Assembly (NCBI GenBank): GCA_963830385.1
Contig: CAWHMD010000006.1
Location: 248,001-312,000, forward strand
Source of the DNA: Bog-532 sp963830385
GTDB taxonomy: Bacteria > Actinomycetota > Actinomycetes > Streptosporangiales > Streptosporangiaceae
Length of the DNA: 64,000 nt
Reading direction: 5' to 3'
In this document: positions 1 to 8,863 of the stretch, one piece after another
Position numbering within the stretch: position 1 is the first letter of the stretch
Layout: each line of letters opens with the position of its first letter
Position numbers and translations under genes: made by a program
The notes under the pieces: model-generated
Database searches by the model: none
The model's input: only the letters and a program-made list of their open reading frames with translations
What the model was told of the DNA's origin: nothing

Positions 1-452
1 GCGTCCACGGTCAGCCCGATCGTGGCCATCTCCTGCTTGGAGCCGTCGAGCACCTCGGTCGCCAGCTTCTGGCGCTCGGTGACGATCTCCTCGACCGTCA
101 TCGAGCCGATGATCGAGCGCAGGTGCCCGGCGAAGATCCGCCCGGTCAGGATCGACATCTGATCCTGGTCCGAGAGGAAACGTTGTCCGGCGTTGACGAT
201 GCTCTCCTCGTCGTTGCCAACCTTGAACGCGATGACGGCCCGGACGTTCAGGGATATCCCCTGTTTGGTCACGCAGGTCTCGGCGACCTCGGCTTCCTGC
301 AGGCTCAGCGTGAGATAACGCGCCTTGCGGAAGGTGGGCATGACGTAGGCCCCGTGACCGGTGACCACCCGGAACGGCGCACCGGTACGGCCTGCTCGTC
401 CCCCTGAAATCAGCATTGCTTCGTCGGGTGCGGGAACGCGGTATCCCAGCAT
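1..452 (-). CDS. Flotillin-like SPFH/band 7 protein, 3' end outside window
   Basis: Reading the minus strand from 452 gives a product starting MLGYRVPAPDEAMLISGG and continuing with the SPFH pattern (VVTGHGAYVMPTFRKAR, then LTLSLQEAEVAET and a conserved GRIFAGHLRSIIGSMTVEEI stretch). SPFH proteins are membrane-associated scaffolds that organise lipid microdomains; they usually lie beside NfeD-type partners, as here. The frame runs off the left edge, so the coiled-coil C-terminal half is not seen. An in-frame ATG at 461 is directly abutted by AGGAG (462-466), which is too close; the ATG at 452 sits 9 nt from it and is preferred. Confidence 0.85.
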   Translation of the reverse strand, partial: MLGYRVPAPDEAMLISGGRAGRTGAPFRVVTGHGAYVMPTFRKARYLTLSLQEAEVAETCVTKQGISLNVRAVIAFKVGNDEESIVNAGQRFLSDQDQMSILTGRIFAGHLRSIIGSMTVEEIVTERQKLATEVLDGSKQEMATIGLTVD

Positions 453-492
453 TGCCTTCATCTCCTATAACCAGCATTACGATGGCCGCCCG

Positions 493-738
493 CTATGTGC
501 CATAGTCGCCCAGCTCGTCGAGCGGATCGCCGGTCCAAGCCATGACGTTCACGGCTCGCTGGCCACGCGAATCGATGACGAGCACGGTCGCCCCCCGGGG
601 CAGCGGGTTTTCCGACCAGGCGATGAAGGATTCCGAGCCGCCGCGGATCTTGATCCGTACTTCCCCGGGTCCATGCTGTCCGCGCGTGCCTATCGTGAGG
701 ACCCCCACCGAACCGATCTCCGATGAGTCCACGGCCAA
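493..738 (-). CDS. NfeD-like OB-fold protein
   Basis: Product of about 80 residues with the OB-fold pattern GVLTIGTRGQHGPGEVRIKIRGGSESFIAWSENPLPRGATVLVIDSRG (split here only by reading; positions about 8-60), matching the soluble C-terminal domain of NfeD proteins that pair with flotillin/SPFH proteins. It ends 40 nt upstream of the flotillin-like gene on the same strand, so the two probably form one operon. No membrane segment is visible, unlike full-length NfeD. The frame is open to an ATG at 789, but an AGGGGG 6 nt before the TTG at 738 (or 12 nt before a GTG at 732) favours the short form. Confidence 0.65.
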   Translation of the reverse strand: MAVDSSEIGSVGVLTIGTRGQHGPGEVRIKIRGGSESFIAWSENPLPRGATVLVIDSRGQRAVNVMAWTGDPLDELGDYGT

Positions 739-988
739 CGCATGCCCCCTTGCACCACCTGAACGACTCCAGCCTAGACCCGGTTGCAACGGCGGTTAAC
801 AGGCGATAGCACGCAGTGAGATCACGGTCCGGCGGCGGCCGGGCCGGCGGCGAGCCGGGTCCCCCGTACGGCCAGCCGAGAGTTCGGCTCAGTCTGTCCG
901 TGTCTATTTAAGTTTGATTATGGGCGACGTGCGCTACGATGTCCACGCTCACCGTGGGGGACACCGTGGATGAAACGGGACGAACTCT

Positions 989-2184
989 ATGCGCACTCGC
1001 TGTCGCCTGGCCCTGGCCGCCGCTCCGCTGACCGCGCTGCTGGGCGCGTTCGCCGCACCCGCCGGGACGGCTTCGGCGGCCGGGGCGGCGAGGGCCGCCG
1101 TACCGGCCGGGCCGGCCTCGGCGGTCGCCTACCAGATCAGCATCGCCCACGCCGGCTACTCGGCCGACACCAGCGTCGCGCCGCCGCTCAGCAGGAAGTG
1201 GTCGGTCAGCTTCTCCGGTGGCGTCTCCTACCCGCTGATCGCCGGCAACAAGGTGTACGTGACCGTGGCCGTGGGCGACGGCTCGGGTACCGAGCTGTAC
1301 GCGCTGAACAAGAACACCGGGAAGACGGTCTGGTCGCAGGCGGTCACCAGCACCTACCCCTGGTCGAACGCGGCCTACGACGCAGGCCAGGTCTTCGTGG
1401 TCAGCTCCGACGGGAAGCTGCTGGCTTTCAACGCCACCACCGGTGCGCAGAACTGGTCCGAGCAGCTGCCGGGCCAGTACTTCTTCACCAGCCCGCCGAC
1501 CGCCAGCCAGGGAGTGGTCTACGTGGGCGGGGCCGGGTCGGGCGGGACGCTGTACGCGGTCAGCGAGACCAGCGGCTCGGTGCTGTGGACGCAAGCGGTC
1601 GAGAACGGCGACAACAGCTCACCGGCGCTGAACGCCAGCTCGGTGTTCGTGTCCTACGCCTGCGGGCTGACCTACTCGTTCAGCCGGACCACCGGCGCCG
1701 AGCAGTGGTTCAGCAACAGCAGCTGCGAAGGCGGCGGCGGCAAGACGGTCGTCGTGCACGGCGGGGACGTGTACGCCCGCGACCCGGACGTCGCCAACAA
1801 GCTGCTCAACGCCAAGACCGGGGCCCTGCTCGGCACGTTCCAGGCGGGACCGGCCCCGGCCTTCGACGGGAACACCGGCCTGTTCCTGTACAACGGGACG
1901 CTGACCGCATCGGCGGCCCGCTCCACGCGGTGGACGTTCACCGGTGACGGCGGACTGGACACCGCGCCGATCGCGGTGGGGAACACGGTGTACGTGGGGT
2001 CGTCGAGCGGCGAGCTGTACGGGCTGAACGTGACCGACGGTTCGGTGGCCTGGAGCACCGACGTGGGCACCGCCATCAACGGGCCGGACGAGCAGAACGT
2101 CGCCCAGCCGCTGACCGGCCTCGGGCCGGCCGGGGGCTGCTGGTGGTGCCGGCCGGCGACACGCTGGTCGCCTACGGCGGCTGA
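989..2184 (+). CDS. Secreted PQQ-like beta-propeller protein, apparent frameshift near 2132-2136
   Basis: Signal peptide at residues 1-30 (MRTRCRLALAAAPLTALLGA, then Ala-rich to an AxA site), followed by repeated propeller blades of the type KVYVT..GTELYALNKNTGKTVWSQ, TLYAVSETSGSVLWTQ, ELYGLNVTDGSVAWST, as in PQQ-binding-like/BamB-type domains. Likely an extracytoplasmic binding or scaffold protein; no PQQ-enzyme catalytic residues were recognised. The frame stays open past 2184 into nonsense sequence. One additional G in the run of five at 2132-2136 gives a natural end, GLLVVPAGDTLVAYGG then TGA at 2182-2184, for a 398-residue protein. This is probably a sequence error, otherwise a recent frameshift. 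The start lacks a strong ribosome site. Confidence 0.8.
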
Positions 2185-2191
2185 CCGGCGG

Positions 2192-3130
2192 CTAACCGGC
2201 GGCGCCGGCGGTGACCAGGTCCATGTTGATGGCGGCGCCGGCGGCCAGGCCGGCGGCGGCCGCGCTGATCACCTGGGCCTGGACGTCGGCGACGTTGCCG
2301 GCCACGAACAGGCCCGCCACCGACGTCGAGCCGCCGGGGCCGGCCGGGACGTAGGTGCCCATCAGGGTCTCCCCCATCCGGAACTCGGCCGGTTCCAGGC
2401 CGAGGGGCGCCAGCAGCTCGGCCCGGGCCCGGCAGACCGGGGCGACGACCAGGGCGTCCAGCTCGACGGTGGTGCCGCCGGCGGTGCCGTCCATCAGGCG
2501 GACGCCCGTGAGGTGGTCGCCGGCGGACTCCACCTGCGACACCTCGCCGTCGGCGACGGCGATGCCGAGCGCGGCGAACTGGGCTCGCTGTCCGGTGGTG
2601 AGCTCCGGGCCGCGGTGGGCCAGCACGGTGACGTGCCCGGTCAGCTGGCGGAAGAGCAGCGCCTGGTGGGCGGCGGCCGGGCTGGTGGCGAGCACGCCCA
2701 CCCGCTGGCCCCGCACCTCCCAGCCGTGGCAGTAGGGACAGTGCAGCACGTCCTTCCCCCAGCGGGCGGCCAGGCCGGGGACGCCGGGCAGCTCGTCGCG
2801 GGCCCCGGTCGCGGCCAGCAGGCGCCGGGCCGAGACCACCCGGCCGCCCAGGTCGACCCGGAACCGGTCGCCGTCCCGCTTGACCGAGTCCACCTGGGCG
2901 GCGGCCACCTCGCCGCCGTAGCCGGCCAGCTCGCGGCGGCCCTGCTCGTACAGCTCGGCCGGGGGGATGCCGTCGCGGGTCAGGAAGTTGTGGACGTGCC
3001 CGGCGGGAGCGTTGCGCGGATCGCCCGCGTCCGCCAGCAGGACCGTCCGCAGGGAGCGGGCCAGCGCGATCGCCCCGCTCAGCCCGGCCGCGCCGCCGCC
3101 GATCACCACCACGTCATAGTTACCGGTCAT
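2192..3130 (-). CDS. NAD(P)/FAD-dependent oxidoreductase, thioredoxin-reductase-like
   Basis: 312-residue class II pyridine nucleotide-disulfide oxidoreductase. FAD-binding GGGAAGLSGA at residues 11-20, redox-active CPYC at 131-134 followed by HGWE, and a C-terminal GLFVAGNVAD FAD motif. The CPYCHGWE form is typical of the TrxR-like enzymes of actinobacteria and fungal gliotoxin/holomycin-type disulfide oxidases rather than of canonical TrxB (CATC). The second nucleotide-binding fold (GVLATSPAAAHQAL) lacks a clean GxGxxG, so NADPH use is uncertain. Stands alone, 7 nt from the end of the convergent propeller gene and divergent from the XRE-cupin operon. Confidence 0.88.
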   Translation of the reverse strand: MTGNYDVVVIGGGAAGLSGAIALARSLRTVLLADAGDPRNAPAGHVHNFLTRDGIPPAELYEQGRRELAGYGGEVAAAQVDSVKRDGDRFRVDLGGRVVSARRLLAATGARDELPGVPGLAARWGKDVLHCPYCHGWEVRGQRVGVLATSPAAAHQALLFRQLTGHVTVLAHRGPELTTGQRAQFAALGIAVADGEVSQVESAGDHLTGVRLMDGTAGGTTVELDALVVAPVCRARAELLAPLGLEPAEFRMGETLMGTYVPAGPGGSTSVAGLFVAGNVADVQAQVISAAAAGLAAGAAINMDLVTAGAAG

Positions 3131-3271
3131 GGTCACCAGCGTCGGCCGGCAGGCGCCGTGGTGGCCAATTCGTTTGCCGGAACGGCAACGGCCTCGGTGC
3201 GAGGCGGCGCGCGGCAGGGCCCGGTCGAGGACGGAGATCTGGCGTGAACCGTAGCGACCGAGTGCATTTTT

Positions 3272-3289
3272 AGTGCAGTATGATGCACT
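3272..3289 (+). promoter_or_regulatory. Promoter -10 box and overlapping inverted-repeat operator of the XRE-cupin gene
   Basis: AGTGCA (3272-3277) and TGCACT (3284-3289) form an inverted repeat with a 6-nt centre. A near-consensus TATGAT (3279-3284) lies inside it, exactly 6 nt before the ATG at 3291, so the gene is predicted to be leaderless. A third AGTGCA half-site lies at 3261-3266. Binding here would block RNA polymerase directly, which suggests autorepression. Confidence 0.6.
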
Positions 3290-3290
3290 C

Positions 3291-3896
3291 ATGGATGAGG
3301 TGACCGCCGCGCTGGCGGTGGCGATCGGCGGACGCGTGCGGCACGAGCGGCAGGCCCGCGGCTGGACGCTGGACCAGCTGGCCGACGCGGCCGGGGTGAG
3401 CCGCCGGATGGTCGTCAACGTCGAGCAGGGGGCGGCCAACCCGAGCGTGGGGACGCTGCTCAGGATCAGCGACGCGCTCGGGGTGGGGCTGCCCGCGCTG
3501 GTCGAGCGGCCCGCGGCCAAGCCGGTCAAGGTCACCCGGAGCGGGGAGGGCGCGGTCCTGTGGAGCAGCGCCGCCGGCGGCCGCGGGGTGCTGGTGGGCG
3601 GCACCCAGCCGCCCGACGTGGCCGAGCTCTGGGACTGGACGCTGGGCCCGGGCGACCACCACCCCAGCGAAGCCCACACCCCCGGCACCAAGGAACTGAT
3701 CCAGGTGCAGCAGGGCACGGTCACGCTCGAGGTGGCCGGCGAGCCGGTCACCCTCGGGCCCGGCGACGCGGTCGCGTTCCCGGGCGACGTGGCCCACGGC
3801 TACGCCAACCAGGGGACCGAGCCGGCCCGGTTCACGCTGGCCGTCTTCGAGCCCGGAGTCGGGACGGGAACACATACGGAGGTGGCCGGTGACTGA
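3291..3896 (+). CDS. XRE-family regulator with C-terminal cupin domain
   Basis: 201-residue protein. Residues 10-65 form an XRE helix-turn-helix (RHERQARGWTLDQLADAAGVSRRMV, read in two pieces; NVEQGAANPSVGTLLRISDAL). Residues about 115-190 form a cupin (GDHHPSEAHTPGTKEL, VTLGPGDAVAFPGDVAHGY), probably sensing a small ligand. The ATG at 3291 is chosen because a -10 box ends 6 nt upstream, although an in-frame GTG exists at 3273. First gene of an operon with the B3/B4 protein (8-nt overlap) and the EamA exporter (4-nt overlap). The common XRE-cupin/EamA pairing suggests control of export or metabolism of an amino-acid-like compound. Confidence 0.9.
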   Translation: MDEVTAALAVAIGGRVRHERQARGWTLDQLADAAGVSRRMVVNVEQGAANPSVGTLLRISDALGVGLPALVERPAAKPVKVTRSGEGAVLWSSAAGGRGVLVGGTQPPDVAELWDWTLGPGDHHPSEAHTPGTKELIQVQQGTVTLEVAGEPVTLGPGDAVAFPGDVAHGYANQGTEPARFTLAVFEPGVGTGTHTEVAGD

Positions 3897-4614
3897 CGCC
3901 GGAATGCTGGAGAAGTTCCTGGCCGGCGCCCAGGTGGACGCCGCCGTGTTCGCGCTGCGGCCCGACTACCGCGCCCTGCTGCTGGCCGTCGGCGGCCTCG
4001 TCCCGGGCCCCAGCGACCAGGCGAGTGAGGAGCTGCTGGCGGCGGCCGAGGCTAGCGCCCGCACCGCCCTGGCGGACCAGCCGGTGGACCAGCTGCCCCA
4101 CGTGGCGGCCTGGCGGGAGGCCTACCGGGCGTTCGGGGCCAAGCCGAGCCGCACCCGCAACAGCCTGGAGGCGCTGCTGCGCCGGGCGGAGGCCGGGCTG
4201 CCGCGGGTGAACCCGCTCACCGACCTGTACAACGCGATCTCGGTGCTGCACCAGATCCCGCTGGGCGGGGAGGACCTCACCCGCTACGCCGGGGCGCCGC
4301 GGCTGGTCCGGGCCACCGGGGCCGAGCCGTTCGACACGGCGGCCGACGGCACCGAGGTGATCGAGCACCCCGAGCCCGGTGAGGTCGTGTGGTGCGACGA
4401 GGCGGGGGTCACCTGCCGGCGCTGGAACTGGCGCCAGGGCCGCCGCACCCAGCTGCGGGAGGACACCACCGCCGCGCTGTTCATCCTCGACGGGCTCGGC
4501 CCGGTGACCGATCAGGCCCTCCAGGACGCCGCCGATGACCTGGTCACCCGGCTGGCGCGGCTCGGGCCCGAGGTGCGATCGGCGCGCCGCCTGATCGGGC
4601 CGGGCACCCCGTGA
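3889..4614 (+). CDS. B3/B4 domain protein
   Basis: 241 residues with the tRNA-binding/editing-like B3/B4 fold known from the beta subunit of phenylalanyl-tRNA synthetase: KPSRTRNSLEALLRRA, PLTDLYNAISVLHQIPLGGEDL and the late EHPEPGEVVWCDEAGVTCRRWNW stretch (quoted in parts). Stand-alone B3/B4 proteins are thought to act in aminoacyl-tRNA or amino acid quality control, but the substrate here is unknown. Its start lies inside the end of the XRE-cupin gene and its stop overlaps the start of the exporter gene by 4 nt, so the three are translationally coupled. Confidence 0.85.
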   Translation: MTDAGMLEKFLAGAQVDAAVFALRPDYRALLLAVGGLVPGPSDQASEELLAAAEASARTALADQPVDQLPHVAAWREAYRAFGAKPSRTRNSLEALLRRAEAGLPRVNPLTDLYNAISVLHQIPLGGEDLTRYAGAPRLVRATGAEPFDTAADGTEVIEHPEPGEVVWCDEAGVTCRRWNWRQGRRTQLREDTTAALFILDGLGPVTDQALQDAADDLVTRLARLGPEVRSARRLIGPGTP

Positions 4615-5522
4615 CCAGGCCCGGCCTGCGGGCTGGGGCGGTGCCACCGTGGACGCTGGCGCTGGCGTCGATGACGACCGTCCAGCTCGGCTCGGCCCTG
4701 TCGGTGCACCTGATCTCGGCCGTGGGCGCGGCCGGGACCGCCTGGCTCAGGCTCAGCATCGGCGCGGTCATCCTCCTGGTCCTGGTCCGCCCCCGGCTGC
4801 GTACCATCCGCCGCCGCGACCTGCCCGCGCTCGTCGGCCTCGGCGTCACCACCGGGCTGCAGACGGTCGCGTTCCTGTCGGCGATCCAGCGCATCCCGCT
4901 CGGCACCACGGTCGCGATCGAGTTCCTGGGCCCGCTGACCGTGGCCGCCGTCCGCAGCCGCAGCGCCCGGGCCCTGACCTGGCCCGCCCTCGCGCTGGCG
5001 GGAGTGGTGCTGCTCACCCAGCCCTGGCACGGCCACGTCAACCCGGCCGGCCTGGTGTTCGCCGGGCTGGCGGCGGTCGGCTGGGGCGCCTACATCCTGT
5101 TCACCCAGCAGGTCGGTGACCGCTTCACCGGCCTCCAGGGCCTCGCCCTCACCGTCCCGATCTCGGCCGTCACCGCCGCGATACCGGGCATCCCGCAGGC
5201 GGCCGGCCACCTCACCGCCGGCGTCCTGCCGGAGGCGACCGGGCTGGCCGTACTGCTCCCGGTGGTGCCGTACGCGCTGGAGATGCTGGCGCTGCGGCGG
5301 ATGACCTCAAGCGCGTTCGGGACGCTGATGGCCCTCGAACCCGCCATCGGCGCGGTGCTCGGGCTGATCGTGCTGCACCAGCACCCGTCCATCATCCAGC
5401 TGGCCGGCATCGCGCTGGTCGTGGTGGCGGGCGCGGCCGCCCAGCGTGGCGGCCGCCGTCAGCCGCCGGGCGATCCGTCCGCCGGGGATGACGCCGAGCC
5501 TGAGCTCAGCCTGGCCGGCTAG
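4611..5522 (+). CDS. EamA/DMT-family transporter
   Basis: 303-residue protein with about ten hydrophobic segments arranged as two EamA repeats; the RhtA-like stretches RLSIGAVILLVLVRPRL, VAIEFLGPLTVA and AFGTLMALEPAIGAVLGLI are clear. RhtA-type proteins export amino acids such as homoserine and threonine, or related metabolites. Starts with GTG in a GTGA overlap with the preceding stop. The stop shares the palindrome CTAG with the stop of the convergent hypothetical gene, so the two genes overlap by 4 nt. The substrate is inferred only from family. Confidence 0.88.
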   Translation: MTRPGLRAGAVPPWTLALASMTTVQLGSALSVHLISAVGAAGTAWLRLSIGAVILLVLVRPRLRTIRRRDLPALVGLGVTTGLQTVAFLSAIQRIPLGTTVAIEFLGPLTVAAVRSRSARALTWPALALAGVVLLTQPWHGHVNPAGLVFAGLAAVGWGAYILFTQQVGDRFTGLQGLALTVPISAVTAAIPGIPQAAGHLTAGVLPEATGLAVLLPVVPYALEMLALRRMTSSAFGTLMALEPAIGAVLGLIVLHQHPSIIQLAGIALVVVAGAAAQRGGRRQPPGDPSAGDDAEPELSLAG

Positions 5523-6061
5523 AGCCAGCCGGTCCGGATGGTTCCGGGGCCGGTGGTGGCGGGCGGGTTGCCGGCCTGGCCGCGGCGGACCTTGCCGAGC
5601 AGCTCCTCGGTGGTGACAAGGATCTCGGGGACGGCCCGGCGCAGGGCATCGGCGTCGCCGGGGGCGGCGACGTCGGCCGCGACGCCGGCCTCCTTGAGGA
5701 CGCCGGGGAGGTCGGACAGCCTGGCCGCCAGCCACTGGACCGGGTCGCGGGACAGTTCGCGGTCGTAGGTCCGGTGCCCGGGCTCCCAGCCGGTGAAGGC
5801 CGGGTGGTAGTGGACCCGGTCGAAGCTGCCCGGCTCACCCTCGGCCGACTCCAGCAGGTCGACCCGCCAGATCGGCTGGCCGACCGAGATCGGGGTGGCC
5901 GAGTAGATCGAGCCCTTCAGTGGCTCACGCTCCAGCACCCGCAACTCCAGCCGGACCCCGCGCTCGGGGCCCTCCCCCTGGCCGTCGGCCGGGTCCGGGT
6001 CGACGAAGTACAGGTCGCTCAGCAGGACTCCGATCCGGTCGAAGCCAAAGCTGTAGAGCAT
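5519..6061 (-). CDS. Conserved hypothetical protein
   Basis: 180-residue soluble protein beginning MLYSFGFDRIGVLLSDLYFVDPDP, a mix of beta segments followed by an Ala-rich helical tail (GVLKEAGVAADVAAPGDADA). I do not recognise the family. The reading frame is open to 6142, but AAGGA lies 7 nt before the ATG at 6061, which therefore is the likely start. Divergent from the P450 gene, with a 137-nt shared intergenic region. Confidence 0.7.
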   Translation of the reverse strand: MLYSFGFDRIGVLLSDLYFVDPDPADGQGEGPERGVRLELRVLEREPLKGSIYSATPISVGQPIWRVDLLESAEGEPGSFDRVHYHPAFTGWEPGHRTYDRELSRDPVQWLAARLSDLPGVLKEAGVAADVAAPGDADALRRAVPEILVTTEELLGKVRRGQAGNPPATTGPGTIRTGWL

Positions 6062-6198
6062 CGGGCCATCCTTCCCGCTCCGTGCGGTAGCAGCGTTTTC
6101 CGTTCTTTCCCCACTATCGTCCGCGTGGGCAGCCGGATTCAAACCGGGCTTCTGGTGATAGAAACGGACGAAAGAGACGCAAGTACGGGGACATCGTC

Positions 6199-7457
6199 AT
6201 GCACGAACGGCCCGACGTCGCGCTCCCGCTGCCCGGGCGCTGCCCGCTGGCGGCGCCCGCTGACTACGAGCGGCTGCGCCAGATCGGCGGGCTGGCCACC
6301 GCCGAGCTGCCCGGTGGCGCGCTGACCTGGCTGGTCACCCGGCTGGAGGAGGCCCGCGCGGCGCTCGCCGCCCCGGCCTTCAGCACCGACCGGTCGGACC
6401 CGGCCTTCCCGCTGCCGCAGCAGCGGCCCCGGCCGGCCGGGGCAAGCCCCGGCCGGCGCTGACCGCGGCCGAGCGGCGTCACCGGGCCCGCGGGGCCTCG
6501 CTCATCGGCATGGACCCGCCGGACCACACGATCGCCCGCCGGGCGGTCATCGGCGAGTTCAGCACCGGGCGGGTGCAGCGCCTGCGGCCGCGGATCCAGC
6601 AGATCGTCGACGAGCGGATCGACGCGCTGGTGGCGGCCGGGCCGCCCGCCGACCTGGTGGCGGGGCTGGCGCTGCCGGTCCCGTCCCAGGTCATCTGCGA
6701 GCTGCTGGGCGTCCCGTACGAGCAGCACGAGTTCTTCCAGTCCCGCAGCACCGCGCTTCTCACCCACCACGTGCCGCCCGATCAGCGGTTCACGGCGCTC
6801 GGAGAGCTGTTCCAGTTCCTCGACGACCTGGTCACCGCCCAGGAGGACGCGCCCGGCGACAACCTGCTCGGACGGCAGGTCACGGCCCACCGGGCGGCCG
6901 GTGACTACGACCACCGCGACCTCGTCAGCCTGGCCTTCCTGCTGCTGGTGGCCGGGCACGAGACGACCGCGAGCATGATCTCGCTGGGCGCGCTGGCCGT
7001 GATGGCCGCGGAGGGTGAGGGTGAACAGGCCGGCCTGCGGGCGGCGGTGACCGACCCGGCCCGGGGACCGCGGGCGGTGGAGGAGCTGCTCCGCTACTTC
7101 TCGATCGCCGACATCGGGACCGGCCGGTTCGCGCTGACCGGCGCCGACATCGGCGGCACCGCGGTCCAGGCAGGTGAGGGCGTGATCATCTCGCTGCTGG
7201 CCGCCAACCACGACCCGGCCCAGTTCCCCGATCCGGACCGGCTCGATCCGGACCGGGCGGGCCGCCGCCACGTGGCGTTCGGGTACGGGCCGCACCAGTG
7301 CCTGGGGCAGAGCCTGGCCCGGGCCGAGCTGGACATCGTCTACCGCACGCTGTTCACCCGGCTGCCGGGGCTGCGGCTGGCCGTTCCGCTGGCGGACCTG
7401 CCGGCCAAGGACGACGGCTTCGTCTACGGGCTGTACGAGCTGCCGGTCACCTGGTGA
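6199..7457 (+). CDS. Cytochrome P450 (CYP105-like), apparent frameshift at 6439-6442
   Basis: Haem-dependent monooxygenase in two frames. The first part (6199-6462) begins MHERPDVALPLPGRCPLAAP, the usual P450 substrate-entry N-terminus; the second continues from upstream of 6510 with GMDPPDHTIARRAV. Signature motifs are all in the second part: I-helix VAGHETTAS, ExxR in VEELLRY, and haem-ligand loop FGYGPHQCLGQSLARAEL. An extra G in the GGGG run at 6439-6442 joins the frames as AGGKPRPALTAAERR and gives a normal 419-residue protein. A sequence error is likely. No ferredoxin or reductase gene is adjacent, so electron partners must come from elsewhere. Confidence 0.85.
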
Positions 7458-7507
7458 TGGGCTGACCGGGCGGAAGATCCGGTCCGGGTGCGGTGTTGGC
7501 CACTGGC

Positions 7508-8551
<1,044 letters not shown>

Positions 8552-8656
8552 GTTCCTGCCGCGGCCGGCCCAGCCGGCGCCCCGCGCGAGTGACGCCAGA
8601 GCCTGGTGAGGCGTGTGTGACTCGGAGCGGGATGGGCCGCGATGGAGTCCGGGCGG

Positions 8657-8786
8657 TGGCGGGGCTCCTGAGCCTGGTGTGACTCAGGAGGCGGGGTGGC
8701 TGGCGTCCGTGCGAGTTTGGGTACGTTTTCCCGCAGATAGTGCGGGAAAACGTACCCAAACCGGGAGCCCACCCCCAGCGGTGAGA
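8657..8786. repeat. Dispersed palindromic repeat, copy 1
   Basis: Aligns without gaps to 26811-26940 over 130 nt, with about ten mismatches. The core is a perfect inverted repeat with 21-nt arms at 8715-8735 and 8741-8761 around the loop GATAG; each arm contains GGGTACGTTTTCCCGC or its complement. Flanking motifs GCCTGGTGTGACTCAG and GCGGGGTGGCTGGCGT are shared by both copies. No transposase and no target-site duplication is evident. Confidence 0.85.
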
Positions 8787-8850
8787 CTCCCGGGCCCGGT
8801 GTGACCCACGGGTGGTGAGAGCTGCGGGCCCCGGGGGCTGGGAGTCGGTG

Positions 8851-8856
8851 GATACT
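8851..8856 (+). promoter_or_regulatory. Leaderless -10 box of amine oxidase gene
   Basis: GATACT ends 7 nt before the ATG at 8864, and no Shine-Dalgarno sequence is present, consistent with a leaderless transcript. Confidence 0.45.
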
Positions 8857-8863
8857 GGGCGTC

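Larger units (their letters stand above)
8552..8863. other. Gene-free interval holding repeat copy 1
   Basis: 312 nt between two plus-strand genes. It has no credible gene: open frames here run through a long perfect palindrome. It contains the first copy of a 130-bp dispersed repeat (8657-8786) and, at its right end, the promoter of the amine oxidase gene. Confidence 0.8.

Noticed and set aside
2185..3247. Continuation of the propeller protein to 3247
   Set aside because: Composition becomes antisense-like and overlaps the reductase gene; it results from the frame break at 2132-2136.
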